Of a DNA stretch of 64,000 nucleotides, positions 9,059 through 16,660 are shown in pieces; position 1 is the first letter of the stretch; the number at the start of each line of letters is the position of its first letter. The position numbers and the translations under genes were made by a program. A model generated the notes under the pieces. That model saw only the letters and a list, made by a program, of their open reading frames with translations, searched no databases and was not told where the DNA came from. Source of the DNA: Kangiellaceae bacterium (lineage in GTDB: Bacteria; Pseudomonadota; Gammaproteobacteria; Enterobacterales; Kangiellaceae); the NCBI GenBank assembly GCA_013373015.1, contig JABXIQ010000035.1:1-64000 (forward strand). Direction: 5' to 3'.

Positions 9059-9757
9059 TTAATTTAATTCCGTATCTTGTCTTGCGCCAAATAAAGCAGT
9101 GCCGACCCTAATCATAGTCGAGCCAGCCAAAATCGCGGCTTGAAAATCATTCGACATCCCCATGGAAAGTGTGTCCATCTTTGGGTATTGTTGCTTTAAA
9201 TGCTGATAAAAGTCATTAATTTCATCAAATTGTTGTTTCTGATTGGAAAACGTCGTTTGTTTTGGCGGTAACACCATTAATCCACGAAGTTTCAAGTTTG
9301 GCATTTCGGTTATCATTTTCGCCAAAGTTTCCACCTCATTAGGCTTGGCGCCAGACTTTTGCGGCTCATCAAAATAGTTTAGCTGAATGCACACATTCAA
9401 AGGCGATAATTCTGTTGGTCTGGCATCATTTAGCTTGCTAATGAGCTTCTCTCGATCGACCGATTGCACCCAATCAAAATGCTCTGCAATGGCCTTGCAT
9501 TTGCGGCTTTGAATCGCTCCAATAAAGTGCCATTTTACTGATAAATCAGTTAGTTGCGACATCTTATCTAAGGCTTCTTGCAGCTGGTTTTCGGCAAATT
9601 CTGATTGACCTTGTGCTGCTAGCTGACGAATTTTAGCCGCCGATTGGCGTTTACTAACAGCGATTAAACGCACATTTTCCTGAAAAATCTTACCTTTAGC
9701 GCAGGTTTTTGCGATTTCTAGTTGCAGATCTTCTAGTGTAAAGGCTATTCTATTCAT
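9059..9757 (-). CDS. yggS: PLP homeostasis protein YggS (PLPBP)
   Basis: A 232-residue single-domain fold-type III PLP-binding protein. The cofactor lysine is K36 in LIAVSKRQSA. The family segments FAENQLQEA, WHFIGAIQSRKCKAI, SVDR, LRGLMVLPP, SMGMSNDFQAAI and the final IRVGTALFGAR are all recognisable. It is non-catalytic and buffers pyridoxal phosphate and amino-acid pools. First gene of the yggS-proC-yggT-DUF4426 operon, divergent from pilT with only 35 bp between the two start codons, so the two promoters must overlap or lie within coding sequence. Confidence 0.95.
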   Translation of the reverse strand: MNRIAFTLEDLQLEIAKTCAKGKIFQENVRLIAVSKRQSAAKIRQLAAQGQSEFAENQLQEALDKMSQLTDLSVKWHFIGAIQSRKCKAIAEHFDWVQSVDREKLISKLNDARPTELSPLNVCIQLNYFDEPQKSGAKPNEVETLAKMITEMPNLKLRGLMVLPPKQTTFSNQKQQFDEINDFYQHLKQQYPKMDTLSMGMSNDFQAAILAGSTMIRVGTALFGARQDTELN

Positions 9758-9792
9758 AGGTTATAAGAATTATCAAATATGGGGTCTAACAT

Positions 9793-10827
9793 ATGGATAT
9801 TACAGAACTTTTAGCATTTAGTGTTAAGAATAATGCTTCTGATTTACACATATCGGCTGGGATGCCGCCACTGATCCGCGTTGATGGTGATATTCGCAAG
9901 ATTAACTTGCCGCCACTCGAGGATAAAGAAGTTCATTCATTAATTTATGACATTATGAATGATAAGCAGCGTAAAGACTATGAAGAGTTTTTAGAGGCTG
10001 ATTTCTCTTTCGAAATCAAAGACATTGCCCGCTTCCGTGTCAATGCTTATGTACAGAATCGTGGTCGCGCGGCCGTTTTTAGAACCATTCCTTCGCGCGT
10101 ATTAACCTTAGAAGAAATTAACGCGCCAAAAATTTTCCAAGATATTTCGATGCAGCCGCGTGGATTGGTATTGGTAACAGGACCAACGGGTTCTGGTAAA
10201 TCAACCACTCTTGCCGCCATGATGGATTATGTCAACGAGCAAAAGCACGAACACATTTTGACCATTGAAGACCCAATCGAATTCGTGCATGAATCAAAAA
10301 AATGTTTGGTCAATCAGCGTGAAGTTCATCGTGATACCCATAGTTTCTCTAATGCATTGCGTTCAGCACTGCGTGAAGACCCGGATATTATTCTGGTTGG
10401 TGAGATGCGTGATTTGGAGACCATTCGTTTGGCGCTGACCGCGGCAGAAACGGGTCACTTGGTATTCGGCACTCTGCATACTACCTCAGCAGCAAAAACC
10501 ATTGACCGTGTGATTGACGTATTCCCAGCGGGTGAAAAAGCCATGGTGCGCTCGATGCTTTCTGAGTCTTTACAAGCGGTAATTGCACAAACCCTACTCA
10601 AGAAAAATGGTGGTGGTCGTTGTGCGGCACATGAAATCATGATTGGTACTCCAGCGATTCGTAACTTGATCCGTGAAGATAAAATCGCCCAAATGTATTC
10701 GGCGATGCAAACTGGTATGTCGCTAGGGATGCAGACGCTTGATCACGGTCTCAAGCAGTTAGTGCAAAAAGGCATGGTGTCGCGCGCTGATGCTCGATTG
10801 AAAGCTAAGAATCCAGATGATTTTTAA
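9793..10827 (+). CDS. pilT: Type IV pilus retraction ATPase PilT
   Basis: A 344-residue cytosolic hexameric ATPase that depolymerises type IV pili, driving twitching and DNA uptake. N-terminal PAS-like domain with ASDLHISAGMPP (16-26); Walker A GPTGSGKST at 130-138; Asp box around HEHILTIEDPIEF; Walker B ILVGEMRD around 201-207; His box AETGHLVFGTLHT. The C-terminal AIRNLIREDK segment corresponds to the AIRNLIRE motif needed for retraction. Length equals the family norm. It precedes pilU by 12 bp, the standard tandem pair. Confidence 0.97.
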   Translation: MDITELLAFSVKNNASDLHISAGMPPLIRVDGDIRKINLPPLEDKEVHSLIYDIMNDKQRKDYEEFLEADFSFEIKDIARFRVNAYVQNRGRAAVFRTIPSRVLTLEEINAPKIFQDISMQPRGLVLVTGPTGSGKSTTLAAMMDYVNEQKHEHILTIEDPIEFVHESKKCLVNQREVHRDTHSFSNALRSALREDPDIILVGEMRDLETIRLALTAAETGHLVFGTLHTTSAAKTIDRVIDVFPAGEKAMVRSMLSESLQAVIAQTLLKKNGGGRCAAHEIMIGTPAIRNLIREDKIAQMYSAMQTGMSLGMQTLDHGLKQLVQKGMVSRADARLKAKNPDDF

Positions 10828-10839
10828 CAAGGAGTTGTT

Positions 10840-11979
10840 ATGTTAATTGAACCATTGCTAAAAGCATTAATGGACAATAAGGGCTCGGATTTATTTATTA
10901 CGGTGCATAGACCGCCGAGTATCAAAATTAACGGTAAAATTCGTCCAGCTTCAAAGTCGATGCTGACGCCGAAACAGGTGATTGAGTTAATTCATTCGTC
11001 CATGACGGAAAAGCAAAAGCAGGAGTTTGAAGATACTAGCGAATGCCAGTATGCGATTTCGGTGGAAAATGTAGGTCGTTTTCGTGCTTCAGCATTTATG
11101 CAACGAAATCAACCAGGCTTAATTATTCGACGTATCGAAACCAAAATTCCGACGACTACGGATCTAAAAATCCCAGAAATTTTAAATGATTTGGTTATGT
11201 CTAAGCGTGGCATCATTATTTTCGTGGGCGCAACGGGTACGGGTAAATCGACTTCTTTGGCCGCCATGATTGGTCATCGCAACAGAAATTCGCAAGGTCA
11301 TATTATTTCGGTGGAAGATCCAATTGAGTATGTGCATCGTCATGATCAGTGCATCATCACGCAACGTGAAGTAGGGATTGATACTGAATCATTTGAAGTG
11401 GCGCTGAAAAATACGCTGCGTCAAGCACCTGATGTGATCTTGATTGGTGAGGTGCGTTCGCACGAAACCATGTCGAATGCGATTACATTCGCTGAAACAG
11501 GTCACTTATGTTTATGTACTTTACACGCCAACAACGCTAACCAAGCGATTGACCGTATTTTGCACTTCTTCCCGAAAGAAGAGCATACTCGGGTATTAAT
11601 GGATTTATCCATGAATTTGAAGGCGATTATTGCACAACAATTGGTTCCAACCATCGACGGTAAAGGTCGTCGTGCGGCGGTTGAAATTATGATCAATACG
11701 CCATTGATGTCGGATCATGTGCGCAAAGGTGAAGTGCACTTAATGAAAGAGTTGATGGCGCGTTCTCGTGAAGCCGGCATGCAGACTTTCGATCAGGCAT
11801 TATTTGATTTATATGTTGAAGGCTTTATTAGTTATGACGATGCGTTACTGCATGCTGATTCTGCCAATGATCTACGTCTACGAATCAAGTTGCATGAAAA
11901 AGATGCTTCGGCGTTAGAAGATTCTACCGATGGCTTAACCATGCAGGCCGATGAAGATGTTTCGGTGAATATGTTTTAA
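10840..11979 (+). CDS. pilU: PilT-dependent retraction ATPase PilU
   Basis: A 379-residue PilT paralogue. Walker A reads GATGTGKST at 130-138, with GSDLFITVHRPP at the N terminus, an IISVEDPIEYVH Asp box, a Walker B VILIGEVRS and a His box AETGHLCLCTLHA. PilU acts with PilT to increase retraction force and does not retract on its own. The C-terminal ~35 residues past the ATPase core are variable and acidic, as is usual for PilU. A strong AAGGAG ribosome site precedes the ATG. A bidirectional terminator follows. Confidence 0.96.
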   Translation: MLIEPLLKALMDNKGSDLFITVHRPPSIKINGKIRPASKSMLTPKQVIELIHSSMTEKQKQEFEDTSECQYAISVENVGRFRASAFMQRNQPGLIIRRIETKIPTTTDLKIPEILNDLVMSKRGIIIFVGATGTGKSTSLAAMIGHRNRNSQGHIISVEDPIEYVHRHDQCIITQREVGIDTESFEVALKNTLRQAPDVILIGEVRSHETMSNAITFAETGHLCLCTLHANNANQAIDRILHFFPKEEHTRVLMDLSMNLKAIIAQQLVPTIDGKGRRAAVEIMINTPLMSDHVRKGEVHLMKELMARSREAGMQTFDQALFDLYVEGFISYDDALLHADSANDLRLRIKLHEKDASALEDSTDGLTMQADEDVSVNMF

Positions 11980-11995
11980 TGAAGTTTGAGGAAAA

Positions 11996-12021
11996 AGGCC
12001 CAGCAATAGCTGGGCTTTTTT
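11996..12021. terminator. Bidirectional terminator between pilU and ruvX
   Basis: A perfect 7-bp stem GCCCAGC (11998-12004) / GCTGGGC (12009-12015) with AATA loop is flanked by A-rich sequence on the left and a T-run on the right. It can stop transcripts from both convergent genes, and the ruvX stop codon directly abuts it. Confidence 0.85.
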
Positions 12022-12454
12022 ATGTTTTATTCAAATTTTCAAAGAAGCTTTTCAGGATTAGCTCTGCAGCATAAGCATCGATGTCTTGCTGTAGCTTTTT
12101 ATAGCCGCCTATTTCAAATAAGTATTCTTTCACTTCGGCTGAGCTTAATCGCTCGTCGTGGAAAAAAATAGGTAAGCCAAAACGACCATGTAAGCGGTTA
12201 CCAAATTTTTTGGCTTTTTGGGTAATAAGTTGTTCGCTATCATCCATGTTTAAGGGCAAGCCAACCACAAAAGCCTCGACTTGCCACTCTTTAATAATAG
12301 CCTCGACTTCAAGCCAATTGGGCTGCTCATTTTGGCAATTTAAGATGGTTAAGGCTTGGGTACTCGCTAGCTGCAAATTACCTGTGGCAACGCCAATCCT
12401 TTTTTCACCATAGTCGAAAGCTAAAAATCGATTCAAGGTTTTTTCGGCGATCAC
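12020..12454 (-). CDS. ruvX: Holliday junction resolvase-like RuvX (YqgF)
   Basis: A 144-residue RNase H-fold protein, the essential YqgF/RuvX family, implicated in processing of pre-16S rRNA ends. Motifs: FLAFDYGEKRIGVA with the first metal Asp, VVGLPLNMDDSE, FHDERLSS and a C-terminal IDAYAAELIL carrying the last acidic residue. I start it at the GTG at 12454: it overlaps the yqgE stop (TAGTG), has AAGGA 8 nt upstream, and gives the family N-terminus. The in-frame ATG at 12523 would add 23 non-homologous residues inside yqgE. Confidence 0.92.
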   Translation of the reverse strand: MIAEKTLNRFLAFDYGEKRIGVATGNLQLASTQALTILNCQNEQPNWLEVEAIIKEWQVEAFVVGLPLNMDDSEQLITQKAKKFGNRLHGRFGLPIFFHDERLSSAEVKEYLFEIGGYKKLQQDIDAYAAELILKSFFENLNKT

Positions 12455-13017
12455 TAGGCGTGTCCTTCTTGGCTGCTGAGCTGGGTCCAATCGATGCCTA
12501 ACAACTGGGTTGCTTTTTGCCATATTTGATCTACAGGCGTTTCAAACAACAGAGATTCACTTGCTTTAACGAACAACCATGAATTTTCTTCGATTTCTTT
12601 TTCCAGTTGGCCTTTTTCCCAGCCAGCATAACCCAGTGCAATTCGAGCTTTATCAGGGCCTTGGTTTAAAGCGATGGCGGTTAGTATATCTTCAGAAGTA
12701 GATAAGGCGATTTCATCTGTAACCGTTAAACTTGAATCCCAATTGCCAATCGGGCTGTGCAAAATAAACCCGCGCTCAGGCGATACGGGGCCACCAGCAA
12801 GTAGCTTGTTTTGCAAATCAGGAGTATCTAAAGTGGCAAACTTGAGATGAGAAAATAGTTCTGCGTAAGTCGCTTCAAGCGGTGAATTCAATACGATGCC
12901 CAAAGCGCCTTCGCTGCTGTGCTCACAGATATAGGTAACACTTCTACCAAAAAAGGGATCTTCTAAGTTGGGCATGGCGATCAACAGGTGATCGGCTAAA
13001 GAATCAATTTGTTGCAT
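12454..13017 (-). CDS. yqgE: UPF0301 / AlgH family protein YqgE
   Basis: A 187-residue cytosolic protein of the YqgE/AlgH family. The N-terminus LADHLLIAMPNLEDPFFGRSV, the GALGIVLN segment, LLAGGPVSPERGFILH and ARIALGYAGWEKGQLE are diagnostic. The ATG at 13017 matches the family start; an in-frame codon further upstream (13116) would read through the tonB-like gene. The molecular role is not settled; AlgH was named for an effect on alginate production in Pseudomonas. Translational coupling to ruvX by a 1-bp overlap is evident. Confidence 0.93.
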   Translation of the reverse strand: MQQIDSLADHLLIAMPNLEDPFFGRSVTYICEHSSEGALGIVLNSPLEATYAELFSHLKFATLDTPDLQNKLLAGGPVSPERGFILHSPIGNWDSSLTVTDEIALSTSEDILTAIALNQGPDKARIALGYAGWEKGQLEKEIEENSWLFVKASESLLFETPVDQIWQKATQLLGIDWTQLSSQEGHA

Positions 13018-13057
13018 GGGCTGATTATAACAGTTATTAGATTGCAGAAATAAGAAA

Positions 13058-13981
13058 TTATTTATTGGAGTTACTGCTGACGCCTGAACCTGGATCGAAA
13101 TCCATGCGACGGACAAATTCTAACTGATTGCCTTTTTTCAATACCGATTCGGGTAAAGGATCGTATGGTGCCGCTAAGCGGATCAGTTCTTTGGCAGTTT
13201 CGTCGATTAAGGTATTGCCCGAACTTTTTTGTAGTAAAACCGATACTAACTGACCTTCACGTCCGATAATCACTTTGATGGTTGGAGAGCCATAACCGAG
13301 TTTATGTGAAATAGGTACATAATGTTGATTACCAATATCTAAAACCTTGTTGCGCCACTTCTCTAAATATGGCGCTTCCTCAGGTGATGCAATGACTGAG
13401 GCGGCGATACCTTGTTCCTTTTCCCCGCGCGTGGCGATGTTATCATTAATTGATTGCTCTAGATTTAGTTGTTTCAACAGTTCAGGCTCAGGACTTTCTT
13501 GAGTTACCTGCTCAATTTCCTGTTCGAGTTCTTTTGGATTTTCTTCCAATGATTGATGTACTTTAAATTCACTGTTGCCATTGGTCGTAAGAATGGTTTT
13601 GTTAGACTCGATTTTCGCTTGCTCTGGGATCACTTCTAAACTCGGTGTGGTCGTCACGCCTTCTGTGGATTTAAAATGTTCTAATTCAGTTGCTGGTCTT
13701 TCTGCTACTTCATTCTTGCCAGCGCCAATCTGATTATTCTGGCCAATAAAATCGGCATCTTCTGGAGCTTCAAGACTGGAGCGATGGGCGAGGGTCACAT
13801 CAAGTGATAATGGAATTGGGCTCGATTCAGCACTAGGCAAAACAAAGCGTACTCCAAAAATTACGATAAAATGCAGGGCTAAAGCAAAGAAAATAGCAAA
13901 GCGTAGCCGATCCGATTCAGTGACCGGAGAACTCTTGAGTTTTATTAGATCCTTGCTTTTCGCTATATTCTCGCCAGACAT
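13058..13981 (-). CDS. TonB-family energy transducer-like protein
   Basis: A 307-residue protein with one N-terminal membrane anchor (about 27-48, AIFFALALHFIVIFGVRFVL) and a long, charged Glu/Gln-rich periplasmic linker rather than the Pro-rich linker of classical TonB. The C-terminal domain (about 215-300) has YLEKWRNKVLDIGNQHYV, LLQKSSGNTLIDETAKELIRLAAPYDPLP and a final strand. This resembles the TonB protein encoded between gshB and yqgE next to pilG in Pseudomonas, whose link to pilus motility has been suggested. No ExbB/ExbD partners are adjacent. It lies 6 bp after the gshB stop. Confidence 0.88.
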   Translation of the reverse strand: MSGENIAKSKDLIKLKSSPVTESDRLRFAIFFALALHFIVIFGVRFVLPSAESSPIPLSLDVTLAHRSSLEAPEDADFIGQNNQIGAGKNEVAERPATELEHFKSTEGVTTTPSLEVIPEQAKIESNKTILTTNGNSEFKVHQSLEENPKELEQEIEQVTQESPEPELLKQLNLEQSINDNIATRGEKEQGIAASVIASPEEAPYLEKWRNKVLDIGNQHYVPISHKLGYGSPTIKVIIGREGQLVSVLLQKSSGNTLIDETAKELIRLAAPYDPLPESVLKKGNQLEFVRRMDFDPGSGVSSNSNK

Positions 13982-13987
13982 AAAATG

Positions 13988-14950
13988 TTAGCTACTGATT
14001 TTCTGCTCGATGGCATCAAACAAAATACCAGCGATATTGATTTCAAATTCGTTTTCTAATTCTCGCATACAAGTTGGGCTGGTTACATTGATCTCAGTAA
14101 CATATTCGCCAATCATGTCTAAGCCCACAAAATAAAGCCCACGCTTCATCAGCTCAGGAGCAATTTGCTCAGCAATGGCTTTTTCCGCCTCAGTAATCGG
14201 CATAGGAACACCGCTACCGCCAGCCGCTAAGTTGCCGCGGGTTTCGCCTTTTGAAGGAATACGAGCCAAGGTGTAGGGAATTACTTGACCGATGACCACC
14301 AAGATACGCTTATCGCCATAAACAATTTCAGGAATGAATTGCTGCGCCATGGCCAGTTGCTGACCATGTGCCGTTAAAGTTTCAATGATCACTGAAACAT
14401 TGGGATCACTCGCCTTAACCTTAAAAATAGAAGCGCCACCCATGCCGTCCAATGGTTTTAAAATAACGTCTTGCTGCTTGGCGATAAAGGCTTTGAGTTT
14501 GTCTTTGTTGGCAGATACTAGAGTTTTTGGCGTAAACTGCGGAAACCAAGCTGTAAACAGCTTTTCATTGCAATCGCGTAAGCTGCGGGGGTGATTGACT
14601 ACTAAAGTTCCCGCTTCTTGGGCCAATTCCAGCAAATAGGTGCTGTAAATATAATCCATATCAAATGGTGGATCTTTGCGCATGAAAACCGTGCTGAACT
14701 CAGATACAGTTCTAGTTTCAAGGTCATTGACTTGATAGTGAGCGCCAACTTCATTGGCAACACTAATATTAGAGCATTCAGCTACAACTTGGTTGTTTTC
14801 GAGGCTTAGATCTTGCGGTTGACAGTAAAATAGCTGCCAGCCACGCCGCTGCGCCTCAAGTAGAAAGCCGAAACTGGTGTCTTTTTTAATGTTAATGGAC
14901 TCAATCGGGTCCATAATCATCAGTAGTGAGTGACTCATGCCAATCGTCAT
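13988..14950 (-). CDS. gshB: Glutathione synthetase
   Basis: An approximately 320-residue ATP-grasp ligase adding glycine to gamma-glutamylcysteine. Motifs: MDPIESINIKKDTSFGFLLEAQRRG at the N terminus, MRKDPPFDMDYIY, VVNHPRSLRDCNEKLF, LKPLDGMGGASIF (ATP lid), LARIPSKGETRGNLAAGG, and TEINVTSPTCMRELE. The start is uncertain: an in-frame TTG at 14962, the ATG at 14950 and another ATG at 14938 all lack a good ribosome site. I chose 14950. It lies upstream of tonB-like-yqgE-ruvX and divergent from pilG, as in Pseudomonas. Confidence 0.95.
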   Translation of the reverse strand: MTIGMSHSLLMIMDPIESINIKKDTSFGFLLEAQRRGWQLFYCQPQDLSLENNQVVAECSNISVANEVGAHYQVNDLETRTVSEFSTVFMRKDPPFDMDYIYSTYLLELAQEAGTLVVNHPRSLRDCNEKLFTAWFPQFTPKTLVSANKDKLKAFIAKQQDVILKPLDGMGGASIFKVKASDPNVSVIIETLTAHGQQLAMAQQFIPEIVYGDKRILVVIGQVIPYTLARIPSKGETRGNLAAGGSGVPMPITEAEKAIAEQIAPELMKRGLYFVGLDMIGEYVTEINVTSPTCMRELENEFEINIAGILFDAIEQKISS

Positions 14951-15205
14951 ATTAGGAATCAATGGCTTAGGGTATCATTAAAGCCAAAATTGGATCTACG
15001 AATTATAGACTTTCAAGCTGTAAAAAAATCTGACGCAGATCAAATAAAACAGTTGCAACTAATGCGCTAGCGCTTTAGGCTATATTTAAATAGGAGCTTT
15101 ACTAGCTACAGAAAAGTATGTTAGAAAGGATTGGTTAGAAAAATATTTAAGTTTTTTAGCTAAGCTGTTATTTAATCTAGTTATTTTTATTTGGGTAACC
15201 CTAGA

Positions 15206-15598
15206 ATGAGCGATTTATTTTCAGGACTAAAGGTCATGGTGGTTGACGATAGTAAGACCATTCGTCGTACTGCTGAGACTTTATTGAAAAAACAAGGATG
15301 TGAAGTGGTGACAGGTGTAGATGGATATGACGCCTTATCCAAGATTGCCGACTATAAACCTGACATAATTTTCATCGATATTATGATGCCACGTTTAGAT
15401 GGTTATCAGACGTGCGCGTTAGTAAAAAGTAATAAGGAATTTGGCAAAACTCCTATTATCATGCTGTCCAGTAAAGACGGCGTTTTCGATAAAGCAAAAG
15501 GTCGAGTGGTGGGTTCGGATAATTATCTGACCAAACCTTTTAGCCGAGATGAATTGTTAAATGCCATCAGCGGCCAGCTAGACCAGAGCTCGTCTTAA
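15206..15598 (+). CDS. pilG: Twitching motility response regulator PilG
   Basis: A 130-residue stand-alone receiver domain that passes the Chp phosphosignal to pilus extension in the Pseudomonas model. The acidic pocket VMVVDDSKTIRRTAETLLKKQGC, phospho-acceptor Asp in IIFIDIMMPRLDGYQTCALVK, Ser in IIMLSSKDG and Lys in NYLTKPFS are nearly identical to Pseudomonas PilG. The ATG at 15206 gives the family length; an in-frame TTG at 15191 would add five residues. It opens the chemosensory cluster and has a 255-bp divergent region with gshB. Confidence 0.96.
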   Translation: MSDLFSGLKVMVVDDSKTIRRTAETLLKKQGCEVVTGVDGYDALSKIADYKPDIIFIDIMMPRLDGYQTCALVKSNKEFGKTPIIMLSSKDGVFDKAKGRVVGSDNYLTKPFSRDELLNAISGQLDQSSS

Positions 15599-15670
15599 TT
15601 CGACGACACAATTTTTTGTTAGTGGTTGTTGACCGCTACTTATTTATGCAATTTGAGAGGTAATATTGAT

Positions 15671-16036
15671 ATGGCGCGAGTATTAATTGTGGACGATTCT
15701 CCCACAGAAGCACATATCCTTACGGGAATTTTAGAAAAGAATGGACATCAGGTGATCACAGCGCCAGACGGTGAGTCTGGAATAGTGTCAGCCAAGGCTA
15801 ATCATCCCGATGTGATTTTAATGGACGTAGTTATGCCAGGTTTGAATGGCTTCCAAGCCACCAGGCAATTGAAAAAAGACGGCACTACCTCTTCGATACC
15901 GGTGATCATCGTATCCACCAAATCTCAGGCCACCGATAGAGTCTGGGGAATGCGACAAGGGGCTAATGATTACATTACCAAACCTGTCGATGAAAAAGCC
16001 TTAATTGAGTCTTTGAATAACGTACTAGGTGGATAA
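15671..16036 (+). CDS. pilH: Twitching motility response regulator PilH
   Basis: A 121-residue receiver-only protein, exactly the usual PilH length. MARVLIVDDSPTEAHIL, the phospho-acceptor in VILMDVVMPGLNGFQATRQLKKD, IIVSTKSQATDRVWGMRQGA and the Lys in DYITKPVDE identify it. In Pseudomonas it acts as a phosphate sink or retraction-biasing partner of PilG. GAGG lies 10 nt upstream of the ATG at 15671, deciding against an upstream in-frame start at 15626. It is followed by pilI after 5 bp. Confidence 0.96.
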   Translation: MARVLIVDDSPTEAHILTGILEKNGHQVITAPDGESGIVSAKANHPDVILMDVVMPGLNGFQATRQLKKDGTTSSIPVIIVSTKSQATDRVWGMRQGANDYITKPVDEKALIESLNNVLGG

Positions 16037-16041
16037 TCATT

Positions 16042-16602
16042 ATGGCAGAGCAGAACAGTAATACATCGATGGAATTGGTTGAACTGTTAACGACGATCGT
16101 TGATCGTAGTCGTAGCCATAAAGATTCATTACCCGAACATGACGTTCGAGGTACTTCCTTCTGGAGTGGAGTCAGTTTTACATTGAGTGGCGTTGAATAT
16201 TTGGCGCCACTGGATGAAATCCACGAAATTATCCCCGTTCCAGAAACAACAAAAGTGCCAGGGGTCAAACCTTGGTTAAAGGGCGTCACCAACTTGCGTG
16301 GTGTCCTTTTAACTCTAATCGATCTACAAGAGTTCTTAGGTCGTCCCACTTCCAGAAATGTATTAAGACAACGTGTATTGGTGCTTGATCAGCAAGGCTC
16401 TTACTTAGGGTTAATTGTTGACGAAGTAGTTGGTATGCAGCATTTCGACCAAGACGACATAAAAGAAGAAGGATTAACTGCGGATGCCGCAGTAGCGCCC
16501 TATGTGGTAGGTGCATTTGAGCGCGATCAGGGGTTATGGCGAATATTTGGTATGAAAGAGTTGGCAGAAAGCGCCGCCATTCACCAAATTGCCGTCGTAT
16601 AG
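16042..16602 (+). CDS. pilI: Twitching motility CheW-like adaptor PilI
   Basis: A 186-residue CheW-domain adaptor linking the PilJ receptor to the ChpA kinase. The CheW fold begins at about residue 40 (FWSGVSFTLSGVEYLAPLDEIHEII). Conserved elements are VPGVKPWLKGVTNLRGVLLTLIDLQEFLG, VDEVVGM, and the C-terminal strand. An N-terminal ~40-residue extension is typical of PilI. Position, directly after pilH, is the standard one. Confidence 0.95.
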   Translation: MAEQNSNTSMELVELLTTIVDRSRSHKDSLPEHDVRGTSFWSGVSFTLSGVEYLAPLDEIHEIIPVPETTKVPGVKPWLKGVTNLRGVLLTLIDLQEFLGRPTSRNVLRQRVLVLDQQGSYLGLIVDEVVGMQHFDQDDIKEEGLTADAAVAPYVVGAFERDQGLWRIFGMKELAESAAIHQIAVV

Positions 16603-16660
16603 GTTTAGCTAGATTTAAAAAAACGAAATTGTTATTTGATTAACGTCTCGGGAGCAACTC

